Assembly (NCBI RefSeq): GCF_900091525.1
Contig: NZ_FMCU01000001.1
Coordinates: 186,001 to 250,000, forward strand
Direction: 5' to 3'
Origin: Micromonospora matsumotoense
Lineage (GTDB): Bacteria > Actinomycetota > Actinomycetes > Mycobacteriales > Micromonosporaceae
Length of the DNA stretch: 64,000 nucleotides
Part shown: positions 1 through 9,368 of the stretch, piece by piece
Position numbering within the stretch: the stretch's first letter is position 1
Layout: every line of letters starts with the position of its first letter
Notes under the pieces: model-generated
Database searches by the model: none
What the model saw: only the letters and a program-made list of their open reading frames with translations
Told to the model about the DNA's origin: nothing
Translations under genes and position numbers: made by a program

Positions 1-143
1 GCCGGTCCATGCTGGACCGGGCACATCGCTGGCAGGAGGACATCTTCGCTCAGCTGACCACAGACTGGAGCGACACGAAGCGCCGGGACTTCCAGCAGGC
101 GATGACCGACCTGATGGACCGCTCCTACGCGACGGGGGCATGA
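1..143 (+). CDS. MarR-family regulator, C-terminal fragment
   Basis: The window opens inside a plus-strand reading frame that runs from base 3 to a TGA at 141-143. The visible 46 residues form a charged, helical C-terminus with a W-Q-E-D-I-F-A stretch and a D-L-M-D-R-S-Y end, as in the dimerisation helices of MarR proteins. The DNA-binding domain lies outside the window. It converges on the ABC exporter, a common MarR partner. The family call is inference from a short tail. Confidence 0.5.
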   Translation, partial: RSMLDRAHRWQEDIFAQLTTDWSDTKRRDFQQAMTDLMDRSYATGA

Positions 144-271
144 GTCACGCCAACGCGTCATCGAGCATCGAAGGGCCCGGCTCGGACAGGCTCAGGTCCA
201 TCGGCCCCGGCGCAGACGGCAACCGCAAGCCCGGGACGATCGCCGCCCGCTGGCAGCACCCGCATCCACCG

Positions 272-2266
272 CTAGTTGGCCACGGCCGGGGGCAGCGCCT
301 CCTGCGCGACGTAGGTGCCCATCGGCACGGTGGTGATGATCGGCTCGGGCTGGTCCACCTCGGCGTACGGGGCGGGCGAGTCGACGACCGCGAACTGGGT
401 GCGGTACAGCTCGGCGTAGAGCCCACCGACCGCGACCAACTCGTCGTGCCGGCCCCGCTCGACGATCCGGCCACCGTCGAGGACCAGGACCTGGTCGGCG
501 TCGCGCACAGTGGAGAGCCGGTGCGCGATCACCAGCGCGGTACGCCCGGCCAACGCCACGGACAGGGCCCGCTGCACCGCCGCCTCGCTCTCCGAGTCGA
601 GATGGGCGGTGGCCTCGTCCAGGATCACGATCGACGGGGCCTTGAGCAGCAGCCGGGCGATGGCGATGCGTTGCTTCTCGCCGCCGGAGAAGCGGTAGCC
701 GCGCTCGCCGACCGTCGTCTCCAGCCCGTCGGGCAGGGCCCGGACCAGGTCGGCCACCTGCGCGCCGGCCAGCGCCGCCCAGATCTCGTCGTCGGTGGCG
801 TCCGGCTTGGCGTACCGCAGGTTCTCGGCGATCGTCTCGTGGAACAGGTGGGAGTCCTGGGTGACCACACCGATCTCGTCGCGCAGCGAGGCGAGGGTGG
901 CGTCCCGGACGTCGACCCCGCCGACCCGCACCGCGCCGTCGGTGACGTCGTAGATCCGGGAGATCAGCATGGACAGCGTGGACTTGCCGGCCCCGGACGG
1001 CCCGACCAGGGCCACCATCTGCCCCGGCTCGACGCGGAACGAGACGCCCTTGAGCACCGGCTCGTTGGCGGTCCGGTCGAGGGTGGCGACCTCCTCCAGC
1101 GAGGCCAGCGAGACCTCGGCTGCCGCCGGGTAGCGGAACCGGACGTCGCGGAACTCGACCCGGCCGGCACCCCGGGGCACCGGCACCGCATCGGGCTTCT
1201 CCTCGATGCCGGGGCGCAGGTCCAGCACCTCGAAGACCCGGTCGAAGGAGACCAGCGCGCTCATCACGTCGACCCGGACGTTGGACAGCGCGGTCAGCGG
1301 GCCGTAGAGGCGGGTGAGCAGCAGGGCGAGGGTGACCACCGTGCCGGCGCTGACCGCACCGGTGACCGCCAGCCAGCCGCCCAGCCCGTAGGTGAGCGCC
1401 TGGGCCAGCGAGGCGACCAGCAGCATCGCCACGAAGAAGGTCCGCGAGTACATCGCCGACTGGATGCCGATGTCGCGGACCCGCTCGGCCCGCGCGCCGA
1501 ACCGGCCCGCCTCCACCTCGGGCGAGCCGAACAGCTTGACCAGTAACGCGCCGGCCACCCCGAACCGCTCGGTCATGGTGGCGTTCATCTTGGCGTCGAG
1601 GTCGTACGACTCCCGGGTGATCTCGGCCAACCGCCTGCCGACCCGCCGCGCGGGGACCACGAAGATCGGCAGCAGGACCAGCGACAGCAGGGTGATCTGC
1701 CAGGAGAGGGTGAACATCACCCCGGCGGTGAGCACCAACTGGATGACGTTGCTGACCACCCCGGACAGGGTGGACGTGAAGGCCCGCTGGGCGCCCATCA
1801 CGTCGTTGTTGAGCCGGCTGACCAGGGCGCCGGTCTGGGTCCGGGTGAAGAACTGCAACGGCATCCGCTGCACGTGGTCATAGACCCGGGTGCGCAGGTC
1901 GAGGATGATCCCCTCACCGATACGGGCCGAGTACCACCGCTGGGCGAGGGAGAAGAGCGCGTCGGCGACGGCCAACGCGCCGATGATCAGGGCGAACCGG
2001 ACGACGGCGGCACCCGCATCGGGGCCTCCCCCGCTGATCGCGTTGATCACGTGCCCCGCGAGCACCGGGGTGGCCACCCCGATCACGGCCGCGATCACCA
2101 CGGTCACCAGGAAGACGATGATGTCCCGCCGGTAGGGGTGGGCGAACGCCATGATCCGCTTGGCGGTGCCCCGGGTGAGCCGGTGGGTGGAGACCTCGTC
2201 GCGGTGCCGGATCGACCGGAGCATGCTCCAGCCGGCCATGTTGCCGCCCGCCATCGGGTTGGACAT
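272..2266 (-). CDS. ABC exporter, fused permease-ATPase half transporter
   Basis: A 664-residue fused ABC transporter: an N-terminal six-helix type I exporter domain (about residues 45-345) followed by an ATPase domain. Walker A GPSGAGKST is at 422-430, the signature FSGGE at 526-530, Walker B IVILDEAT near 546-553 and an H-loop AHR follows. About 20 extra residues (near 382-403) interrupt the first ATPase strand, an insertion I recall from actinobacterial homologues. The ATG at 2266 has a strong upstream GGAGGTGA. It should act as a dimer at the membrane, exporting a lipid, drug or peptide. Substrate unknown; the neighbouring MarR fragment hints at drug-type regulation. Confidence 0.93.
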   Translation of the reverse strand: MSNPMAGGNMAGWSMLRSIRHRDEVSTHRLTRGTAKRIMAFAHPYRRDIIVFLVTVVIAAVIGVATPVLAGHVINAISGGGPDAGAAVVRFALIIGALAVADALFSLAQRWYSARIGEGIILDLRTRVYDHVQRMPLQFFTRTQTGALVSRLNNDVMGAQRAFTSTLSGVVSNVIQLVLTAGVMFTLSWQITLLSLVLLPIFVVPARRVGRRLAEITRESYDLDAKMNATMTERFGVAGALLVKLFGSPEVEAGRFGARAERVRDIGIQSAMYSRTFFVAMLLVASLAQALTYGLGGWLAVTGAVSAGTVVTLALLLTRLYGPLTALSNVRVDVMSALVSFDRVFEVLDLRPGIEEKPDAVPVPRGAGRVEFRDVRFRYPAAAEVSLASLEEVATLDRTANEPVLKGVSFRVEPGQMVALVGPSGAGKSTLSMLISRIYDVTDGAVRVGGVDVRDATLASLRDEIGVVTQDSHLFHETIAENLRYAKPDATDDEIWAALAGAQVADLVRALPDGLETTVGERGYRFSGGEKQRIAIARLLLKAPSIVILDEATAHLDSESEAAVQRALSVALAGRTALVIAHRLSTVRDADQVLVLDGGRIVERGRHDELVAVGGLYAELYRTQFAVVDSPAPYAEVDQPEPIITTVPMGTYVAQEALPPAVAN

Positions 2267-2367
2267 GAGGTCACCTCCGCGTCGTGGGCAGCACGCACCG
2301 TCGGGTCAATTCTCCCGACGCCTACGACAACCTCGGCGGTAACCCGACTCTTCCCGAACAGTCCTTA

Positions 2368-3123
2368 CTATTCGCCCCGGCCCGCGAGGTCGCGCAACCG
2401 GCGGGTCTGTGCCTCGCGCTCGGCCCGCTGCTGCGCGGGGTGGGAACGGCCGGCGGCACCGGCGAGCAGCGCCTTGATCTCCACCACCGCGTCCCGGTTG
2501 CCGGCGAGCAGACCGGCGGTGAGGTCCCGTACCGCGTCGTCCAGCTCGGCGTTCGGCACGACCAGGTTGGCCAGCCCGATCCGCTCGGCCTCGGCGGCGT
2601 CCATCCGCCGGCCGGTGACGCACAACTCCAGGGCACGCGCGTAACCGACCAGCTCGACCAGCCGCTTCGTGCCGGCCAGGTCGGGGACCAGGCCGAGGGT
2701 GACCTCGGCCATCGAGAACCGGGCATCTTCGGCGAGCACCCGCAGGTCGCAGGCGAGCGCGAGCTGGAAGCCCGCGCCGATGGCATGACCCTGCACGGCC
2801 GCCACCGAGATCACGTCCGGCCGGTGCAGCCAGGTGAAACCCTGCTGGTAGCCGGCGATCCGGTCGGCGCACTCCGGCTCGGGCAGGGTGGACAGCTCCG
2901 CGAAGGAGCCCGGACCCTGGGCACCGGCCACCGACAGGTCGAGGCCGGCGGAGAACGACCGACCCTCGCCGCGGACCACCACGACGCGTACGTCGCCGGG
3001 CAGGTCCCGGGAGAAGTCGCTCATCGCGCGCCACATCGCCGGGGTCTGGGCATTGAGCACGTCGGGCCGGCACAACGTGACCGTCGCGACCGGCCCGTCA
3101 CAGTGCAGTAGCACCCCGGTCAT
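2368..3123 (-). CDS. Enoyl-CoA hydratase/isomerase family protein
   Basis: About 251 residues with the crotonase fold: an SAGLDLS oxyanion-hole region, a QGHAIGAGFQLALACDLR core and an MAEVTLGLVPDL segment. Crotonases hydrate or isomerise acyl-CoA double bonds; substrate not predictable. The ATG at 3123 is chosen because the family begins about ten residues before the first beta strand; an in-frame GTG at 3135 is also possible. Longer extensions would overlap the upstream HTH gene. The gene follows the small HTH gene on the same strand. M. tuberculosis echA12 (Rv1472) sits beside an ABC-F gene in a similar way (from memory). Confidence 0.85.
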   Translation of the reverse strand: MTGVLLHCDGPVATVTLCRPDVLNAQTPAMWRAMSDFSRDLPGDVRVVVVRGEGRSFSAGLDLSVAGAQGPGSFAELSTLPEPECADRIAGYQQGFTWLHRPDVISVAAVQGHAIGAGFQLALACDLRVLAEDARFSMAEVTLGLVPDLAGTKRLVELVGYARALELCVTGRRMDAAEAERIGLANLVVPNAELDDAVRDLTAGLLAGNRDAVVEIKALLAGAAGRSHPAQQRAEREAQTRRLRDLAGRGE

Positions 3124-3178
3124 CTCGGCGGTCACCGGACCGCCCGGGGCGTGCTGACGGACGACGCTGGTGGGCGGG

Positions 3179-3406
3179 TCACGCCTTCTTGCGACGCCGG
3201 GCGCCGCCGCGCTGTCGCAGCTGCACACCGGACTCGGTGAGCACGCGGTGGATGAACCCGTACGATCGTCCGGTCGAAGCGGCAAGCGCGCGAATGCTCT
3301 CGCCGCCGGTGTACCGCTTTACCAGGTCCTTGGCGAGCGTCTGACGCTCGGCTCCGACGATCCGGCGACCCTTCTCAGTGCTGGTGGCTGTGCCAGTGGC
3401 TGCCAT
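3179..3406 (-). CDS. Small conserved actinobacterial helix-turn-helix protein
   Basis: A 75-residue basic protein with a central helix-turn-helix (residues about 25-58, ESIRALAASTGRSYGFIHRV) and a Lys/Arg-rich tail ending RRRKKA. It matches the small HTH proteins widespread in Actinobacteria, likely DNA-binding; role not established to my knowledge. The ATG at 3406 follows GAGGAA at 6 nt. The enoyl-CoA hydratase begins 40-55 nt downstream, so they are probably co-transcribed. Confidence 0.88.
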   Translation of the reverse strand: MAATGTATSTEKGRRIVGAERQTLAKDLVKRYTGGESIRALAASTGRSYGFIHRVLTESGVQLRQRGGARRRKKA

Positions 3407-3608
3407 GCTGATTCCTCACGTCCCAGACTGTGCGGTTCGATACGGTCCCACCTATTAGACCGCCTCGAACGATCATGCGCCAGATATCAACTCTTCGCCA
3501 ACCGACACGCTATGCAGTGTCGCCAACCCGATAGAGTGACACTCCGAACGATCCGCAGCGCGGACTGCGCCGTGGCCGGGCCGGTGACCGGGCCGTAACC
3601 TGCCGGTC
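3407..3608. promoter_or_regulatory. Divergent promoter region, HTH gene and CadD gene
   Basis: This gap is visibly more AT-rich than its surroundings. Plus strand: TAACCT at 3596-3601 lies 7 nt before the GTG of the CadD gene, a leaderless -10. An inverted repeat AGTGTC-N16-GACACT occupies 3516-3543, and CGAACGATC occurs twice (3466-3474, 3545-3553). Either could be an operator, for example for the HTH protein, but no binding site is known. Confidence 0.45.
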
Positions 3609-4211
3609 GTGACCGACGTGTGGGGCAGCGTGAGCGGGGCGGCGGCCGTCTTCGCGGCCACCAACCTCGACGACATCGTGGTGCTGACCGTACTCTTCGT
3701 GGCCGCCCGGAGCACCGGACGGCCCCGCCCGTGGCAGATCGTGACCGGTCAGTACCTGGGCATCGCCGCCCTCGTCGCGGCGGGCCTGGTCGTCGCCGCC
3801 GGCCTGCTGGTGGTTCCCGACCCGTGGACCGGCCTGCTCGGGTTGCTGCCGATCGCGCTCGGCGTCCGGGCGCTGCTGGCCCGCACCGACGACGACGCCC
3901 CGCCGGCCGTGGTCGGCGGACTGCTCGGGGTCGCCGGGGTGACGGTCGCCAACGGCGCCGACAACATCGCCGTCTACGTCCCGGTGTTCCGCGCCCTCGA
4001 CCCGCGAACCGGGCTGGTCTACCTGCTGGTCTTCGCCGTCCTGGTCGCCGTCTGGTGCGGCATCGCCGCCCTGCTCGGCGGGCACCCCCGGGTGGTCGGC
4101 CTGATCGACCGGGCCGGCCACTGGCTGGTCCCGGCCGTCTTCGTCGCCATCGGCGTGGTGATCGTGGCCGGCTCGGGGGTCCTCGGCCGGCTGGCCGACC
4201 TCGCCGCCTGA
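3609..4211 (+). CDS. CadD-family cation (cadmium) resistance transporter
   Basis: A 200-residue membrane protein with about five to six hydrophobic segments. Its N-terminus has the CadD-type ATNLDDIVVL motif, and a second VANGADNIAVYVPVF motif lies near residue 118; the paired Asn-x-x-Asp repeats are typical of this LysE-superfamily branch. CadD homologues move divalent cations or confer cadmium resistance; the actual ion here is unknown. It starts with GTG and has no Shine-Dalgarno, but a TAACCT hexamer 7 nt upstream suggests a leaderless message. It is flanked by oppositely oriented genes. Confidence 0.82.
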   Translation: MTDVWGSVSGAAAVFAATNLDDIVVLTVLFVAARSTGRPRPWQIVTGQYLGIAALVAAGLVVAAGLLVVPDPWTGLLGLLPIALGVRALLARTDDDAPPAVVGGLLGVAGVTVANGADNIAVYVPVFRALDPRTGLVYLLVFAVLVAVWCGIAALLGGHPRVVGLIDRAGHWLVPAVFVAIGVVIVAGSGVLGRLADLAA

Positions 4212-4218
4212 CCACCGG

Positions 4219-4262
4219 CCGGTCGCCGGGCCCGCCCCGGTGGGGGCGGCGCCGGCGACCGG
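4219..4262. terminator. Bidirectional hairpin between CadD and ABC-F genes
   Basis: Outer arms CCGGTCGCCGG (4219-4229) and CCGGCGACCGG (4252-4262) pair perfectly; an inner CCGCCCC/GGGGCGG pair (4232-4238, 4243-4249) extends the stem. It sits between two convergent stop codons. Confidence 0.75.
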
Positions 4263-4268
4263 GGCGGG

Positions 4269-5873
<1,605 letters not shown>

Positions 5874-5924
5874 TTCCGGTACTCGCTCTCGGGGGTCTGG
5901 AGGGCTGACTCAGGGCACGCGAAA

Positions 5925-5995
5925 GCGCCGGCGGGCGGTGTTTCCCGTCGGCGCGGGGCGATTCAGCCTTCGCAGCGCAGCACCCGACAAGTGTA
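5925..5995 (-). promoter_or_regulatory. Candidate transcription attenuator leader of the ABC-F gene
   Basis: Reading the minus strand: a -10 hexamer TACACT (5995-5990), six bases, then a GTG-started six-codon ORF (5983-5963), then a hairpin with arms GCGCCGACGGG and CCCGCCGGCGC (5954-5944 and 5935-5925; one mismatch) followed at once by TTTCG. The ABC-F ATG lies about 50 nt further on. GGCTGA at the end of the short ORF could alternatively pair with TCAGCC (5908-5903) past the hairpin. Layout matches ribosome-mediated attenuation; function is inference. Confidence 0.5.
5963..5983 (-). CDS. Predicted six-residue leader peptide upstream of ABC-F gene
   Basis: GTG-CTG-CGC-TGC-GAA-GGC-TGA would encode M-L-R-C-E-G. 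The GTG lies 6 nt after a TACACT hexamer, so it would be leaderless, the same arrangement as several larger genes here. It ends 8 nt before the terminator-like hairpin. It contains one cysteine and one arginine codon. Only position and spacing support it; translation is unproven. Confidence 0.4.
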   Translation of the reverse strand: MLRCEG

Positions 5996-6116
5996 CCGGG
6001 CGGCTCGGCGCGCACCGTCCGGATTACCGGGCAAGATCATCGGGTACCGGAAACCCCGTCCGGACCCGTCCGGTACCGCAACCCTCAGACGTGACGAATC
6101 GGTGATCGGGGTCAAC

Positions 6117-7031
6117 ATGGAGCTGAACGAGAACGCGCGGGTCGACACCGGCCAGGTGGACGACCGGCGGGGATCCGGCGGGGGTGGCGGGATGGGCATC
6201 CCGATCCCCGGCGGGGGTGGGCGCGGCGGCATCGTCGGCCTCATCATCGCCGTGCTGGTGGCCCTGGTGGGTGGCGGATTCGGCCTGAACGCCATGAACG
6301 GCGGCGGCGGCGCAGAGTCGGGTGACAACACGTCGCTTACGCAGAAGTGCTCCGCCGACGACGCGCTCAAGCAGCTGGACTGCCGCAACACCCTCTACGT
6401 CAACTCGATCCAGGCGTACTGGCGTACCGCCCTGCCGGAGCGGTTCGGCCAGCAGTACCAGCCGTCCAAGACGGTCTTCTTCAGCCAGGGCGTCAACACC
6501 GGCTGCGGCCAGGCCGACTCCGGCGTCGGGCCGTTCTACTGCCCGGCCGACGACCTGGTCTACATCGACCTCACCTTCTACCAGACCCTCGCCGACCAGC
6601 TCGGCGCGGAGGGTGAGTTCGCCCAGCCGTACGTGCTGGCCCACGAGTACGGACACCACGTGCAGGACCTGCTCGGCACCGAGGCGCAGATGCGTCGCCA
6701 GCAGCAGCGGGACCCGGACAGCGCCAACGCGCTCTCGGTCAAGCTGGAGCTCCAGGCCGACTGCTACGCCGGCGCCTGGGCCAAGAACGCCACCGGCACC
6801 GCCGACGAGCAGGGCCAGAAGATCTTCAAGAGCATCACCGAGCAGGACATCGCGCAGGCGATCGACACCGCCGAGAAGATCGGCGACGACGCCATCTCCA
6901 AGCGGGCCAACCGCCCGGTGAACCCGGAGGAGTTCACCCACGGCTCCTCCGAGCAGCGCAAGCAGTGGTTCACCAAGGGCTACACCACCGGTGACCCGAA
7001 GTCCTGCGACACCTTCGGCGGCAGCCTCTGA
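6117..7031 (+). CDS. Neutral zinc metallopeptidase (YpfJ/KPN_02809 family), membrane-anchored
   Basis: About 304 residues. A Gly-rich N-terminus (about 20-40) precedes a single membrane helix GLIIAVLVALVGGG, then an outside domain with zinc motif HEYGHH near residue 176 and an LELQADCYAGAW segment carrying the likely third ligand. This matches the putative neutral zinc metallopeptidase family, whose substrates are poorly known. The ATG at 6117 (MELNENA) is chosen because homologues start with this acidic segment and GGGG lies about 6 nt upstream. It converges with the next gene. Confidence 0.88.
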   Translation: MELNENARVDTGQVDDRRGSGGGGGMGIPIPGGGGRGGIVGLIIAVLVALVGGGFGLNAMNGGGGAESGDNTSLTQKCSADDALKQLDCRNTLYVNSIQAYWRTALPERFGQQYQPSKTVFFSQGVNTGCGQADSGVGPFYCPADDLVYIDLTFYQTLADQLGAEGEFAQPYVLAHEYGHHVQDLLGTEAQMRRQQQRDPDSANALSVKLELQADCYAGAWAKNATGTADEQGQKIFKSITEQDIAQAIDTAEKIGDDAISKRANRPVNPEEFTHGSSEQRKQWFTKGYTTGDPKSCDTFGGSL

Positions 7032-7054
7032 CCGGCACCGCACCGGCACCGGCA

Positions 7055-7089
7055 CGGCGGTCGGACGGGCGCACGCCCACCGGCCGCCG
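7055..7089. terminator. Hairpin between convergent metallopeptidase and acVLRF1 genes
   Basis: CGGCGG (7055-7060) pairs with CCGCCG (7084-7089), with an inner GGGCG/CGCCC pair (7067-7071, 7074-7078). It lies in the 76-bp gap between two stop codons. Confidence 0.5.
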
Positions 7090-7107
7090 TCGTCGTCGCG
7101 GACCGGC

Positions 7108-7794
7108 TCAGGCCGGATCGCGGACCAGGACGTGGACCGCGCGGGCGGCGGTGACCGCGCCGACCAGCACCGCGTGCCGGGGTTCGGGCACGTCGAGCAG
7201 CCGCTCGGCACGCAGCCCGGCGAGCGGGGCCAACCGCCGGTCGGCCAGCACCGTGTCGACGGCCCGCCGGTCGCCACCGCAGACCAGCGCCGCCAGCGTC
7301 GACGCCGCCGGCAGCAGCAGCCGTACGGCCAGCTCGGCGGCGTCGCCCAGGGCCGCCTTCGCCTGGTTGTCCCGCCGCCGGGCGAACCGCTGCTGCGACC
7401 ACCCCCCGGCGGCGGTACGCCCCTGCACGTAGCGGGTGTCCACCTTGGAGACCAGCAGCTCCTCACCGAGTGCCACACCGACCGCCACCGCACCCTTGCG
7501 GGCGAGCAGCAAACCGATCCGGCGGGGTGCGGCGGCAACGCTGACGAATCCCGGCAGGCCGTCGATCCGCGAGGGCGTGGCGGTATCACCCGCCGCGTCG
7601 CCGAGGGGCGGGGCACCCGGGGGGAGATGCAGCTCGGCGGTGGCGCCGTCGGGGGCGGTGAGCAGCAGCCCGTACCCCTCGACGGTGGTGGTGGGCGGGC
7701 CGTGCCGGTCGGCGAAGCCCTCGGCCCAGCGGGCGACCCGGACCGGGTCGACCTCGACCCACCGGCCGCCGCCGGCTGCGGGTCGGCTGCTCAT
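7108..7794 (-). CDS. acVLRF1-type peptidyl-tRNA hydrolase (Vms1-like release factor)
   Basis: About 228 residues. The centre carries GGWSQQRFARRRDNQ (about residues 128-142), the Gln-containing active-site loop of Vms1/ANKZF1-like release factors, here in the short actinobacterial form. Family proteins cleave peptidyl-tRNA on stalled large ribosomal subunits during quality control. The ATG at 7794 (MSSRPAAGGG) is preferred over an in-frame upstream ATG at 7869 because the extra 25 residues look like random Arg-rich sequence. The family call rests on the loop and overall length. Confidence 0.72.
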   Translation of the reverse strand: MSSRPAAGGGRWVEVDPVRVARWAEGFADRHGPPTTTVEGYGLLLTAPDGATAELHLPPGAPPLGDAAGDTATPSRIDGLPGFVSVAAAPRRIGLLLARKGAVAVGVALGEELLVSKVDTRYVQGRTAAGGWSQQRFARRRDNQAKAALGDAAELAVRLLLPAASTLAALVCGGDRRAVDTVLADRRLAPLAGLRAERLLDVPEPRHAVLVGAVTAARAVHVLVRDPA

Positions 7795-7872
7795 GACCCG
7801 ACCGTACGGCACGGCGGTCGGCCCGCCCCGCCGGCACCGGGCCCACGCCTCCGACCACCGACCGGACAACTT

Positions 7873-7917
7873 CCGGACCGGGCCTGACCGGACCGGGCCT
7901 GACCGGACCGGGCCTGG
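7873..7917. repeat. Three tandem 15-bp repeats
   Basis: Unit CCGGACCGGGCCTGA occurs twice exactly (7873-7887, 7888-7902) and once with a final G (7903-7917). Each unit contains the self-complementary half CCGG...CCGG. It lies between the LysE and acVLRF1 genes. Confidence 0.85.
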
Positions 7918-7998
7918 CGGGGCCGGTCGGCGCCGGCCGGCGGTCGCATCAACCGACGCAGCCCACCCACCCGCCCGCTGCGGTGCCCGGACGACGGC

Positions 7999-8628
7999 TC
8001 AGCGCACGATCAGCAGCGCCACGGCGAGAGCGGCGATGATCACGCTGGAGAGTAGCCCGGTCACCAGCCGACCGCGCGGGCCGGCGAGCACCCGGCCGAC
8101 CAGGGTGCCACCCCCGGCGATCAGCAGCTGCCAGCTCGCCGACGCGACGAAGGCACCGAGGACGAACAGCCCGGCGGCTGCCGGAGCGGCCCGGGCCGCA
8201 TCGGCCCGACCGAGGACCAGCGCCGCGAAGTACACCACCGTGGCCGGGTTGAGCAGGGTCAGCGCCAACACCCCGGCGAACGCGCGCCCGGGGGTGTCGA
8301 TCCCCCGGCCCGGCGTCGGCGCACCCGGCGCGGCGGCCCGAGGGCGTACCGCCCGCCAGCCGCCATGGGCGGCGAGGGCGAGCAGCACCACCGCCGCCAC
8401 CACCCGCAGCGGCCCGGCGACCGGCGCGACCACGGCGGCCACCGCCGCACCGCCGAGCACCGCCACGGCGGCGTAGAGCCCGTCCGCGGTGGCCACGCCG
8501 AGCGCGGCAGCCGCACCGACCCCGAACGAGGTCCGGGCACTGAGCCCCAGGATGAGCACCGCGATCGCGCCGACCGGGACCGCGACGCCGTAACCGGCCA
8601 CCAGACCGGCCAGGAACGCGGCGGTCAC
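7999..8628 (-). CDS. LysE/RhtB-family amino-acid exporter
   Basis: A 209-residue hydrophobic protein with about six membrane segments. The N-terminal [21 protein letters not shown] and the later [17 protein letters not shown] segment are the two hallmark LysE regions. These carriers export basic or small neutral amino acids; substrate unknown. The predicted GTG at 8628 lacks a clear ribosome-binding site, so the start is uncertain. Upstream lies a long gene-free repeat region; no promoter hexamer is obvious. Confidence 0.85.
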   Translation of the reverse strand: MTAAFLAGLVAGYGVAVPVGAIAVLILGLSARTSFGVGAAAALGVATADGLYAAVAVLGGAAVAAVVAPVAGPLRVVAAVVLLALAAHGGWRAVRPRAAAPGAPTPGRGIDTPGRAFAGVLALTLLNPATVVYFAALVLGRADAARAAPAAAGLFVLGAFVASASWQLLIAGGGTLVGRVLAGPRGRLVTGLLSSVIIAALAVALLIVR

Positions 8629-8795
8629 GACGATCGGTGGCGGGCCGATCCGCGCCCTCGCAGGGCCCGCTGTCGGCGCGCGGCGGCGGCCGCACGGACG
8701 GGACTCTGCATCGGGTACGCCTCGATCATCGGCCCATCATCGGCCCCGATCCCGCCGGGCCACCACCGGATTTCCCAGCCCTGCGCGGGGCCCGA

Positions 8796-8868
8796 ACGCC
8801 ACGCCACGCCACGCCACGCCACGCCACGCCACGCCACGCCACGCCACGCCACGCCACGCCACGCCACG
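8796..8868. repeat. Pentanucleotide tandem repeat (ACGCC), about 14.6 copies
   Basis: Fourteen uninterrupted ACGCC units run from 8796 to 8865, followed by a partial ACG. The array lies about 170 bp upstream of the LysE start and directly abuts dispersed palindrome copy A. Such arrays can change length by slippage. Confidence 0.97.
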
Positions 8869-8949
8869 ATGATCATCACATCGGGGCCGATGTGGGGGTA
8901 TCCGGCGGGCGTGAAAACCCAATATCGCCCCACAGGAGTCGATCATCAG
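8869..8949. repeat. Dispersed imperfect palindrome, copy A
   Basis: Read on the minus strand it begins GATGATCGACTCCTGTGGGG, continues CGATATTGGGTTTTC, and after a short GC loop returns with GATACCCCCACATCGG and GATGATC. Related copies lie at about 39770 and 55664. All share GATCGACT, a GGCGATATTG-like core and a GGTGTC/GATACC inner arm. Noncoding. Confidence 0.75.
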
Positions 8950-8951
8950 CT

Positions 8952-8975
8952 GCGCGTCCCCAATCATGGACGCGC
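8952..8975. other. 8-bp perfect stem-loop next to palindrome A
   Basis: GCGCGTCC (8952-8959) and GGACGCGC (8968-8975) flank an eight-base loop. It lies in the gene-free stretch 8629-9368. No gene ends here, so a terminator role is not evident. Confidence 0.6.
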
Positions 8976-9120
8976 GGGACGGGTCAGGCTGTGGGAGTGG
9001 GTGAGTGGACGCGAAGGCCCGAGGGTGGGCGGGCCTGCTGTTGTGGGTCAGCTTGAGAGGACGCAAGGGCCCAAGGGGGCCAGGCCTGTCGGAGCGGGGT
9101 GGTCTTGTGCAGACGCGAAG

Positions 9121-9232
9121 GCCTGGCGGAGCGGGTGTGGGCCTGGCGGAGCGGGTGTGGGCCTGGCGGAGCGGGTGTGGGCCTGGCGGAGCGGGTGTGG
9201 GCCTGGCGGAGCGGGTGTGGGCCTGGCGGAGC
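9121..9232. repeat. 20-bp tandem repeat, 5.6 copies
   Basis: GCCTGGCGGAGCGGGTGTGG is repeated exactly five times (9121-9220) with a 12-base partial sixth copy. Flanks at 9000-9120 and 9240-9300 hold degenerate relatives with recurrent GCGAAGGC and GCGAGG words. Open frames across it are by-products of the repeat. With 8629-9120 it fills a 740-bp stretch without a gene. Confidence 0.95.
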
Positions 9233-9320
9233 CGATGGCCTCGTGTGGGCGCGAAGGCGCGAGGAAACGAGTGAGCCCGAGGGAGGCCAAGGCCGCAGGG
9301 GTCAGCCGCGAAGACGGATC

Positions 9321-9352
9321 GGGCACGGCACCCGGTGAGGGGTGCCGTGCCC
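9321..9352 (-). terminator. Terminator hairpin of the SUF operon
   Basis: GGGCACGGCACCC (9321-9333) pairs perfectly with GGGTGCCGTGCCC (9340-9352) around a six-base loop, 17 nt past the sufT stop. No T-run follows, as is usual in high-G+C actinobacteria. Confidence 0.85.
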
Positions 9353-9368
9353 GCGGAGCCGACCAGGG

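Noticed and set aside
8796..9232. CRISPR array
   Set aside because: Units are contiguous without spacers, and no cas gene is present.
9005..9338. Overlapping open frames across the 20-bp repeat on both strands
   Set aside because: They only translate the tandem repeat, with no ribosome sites or domains.
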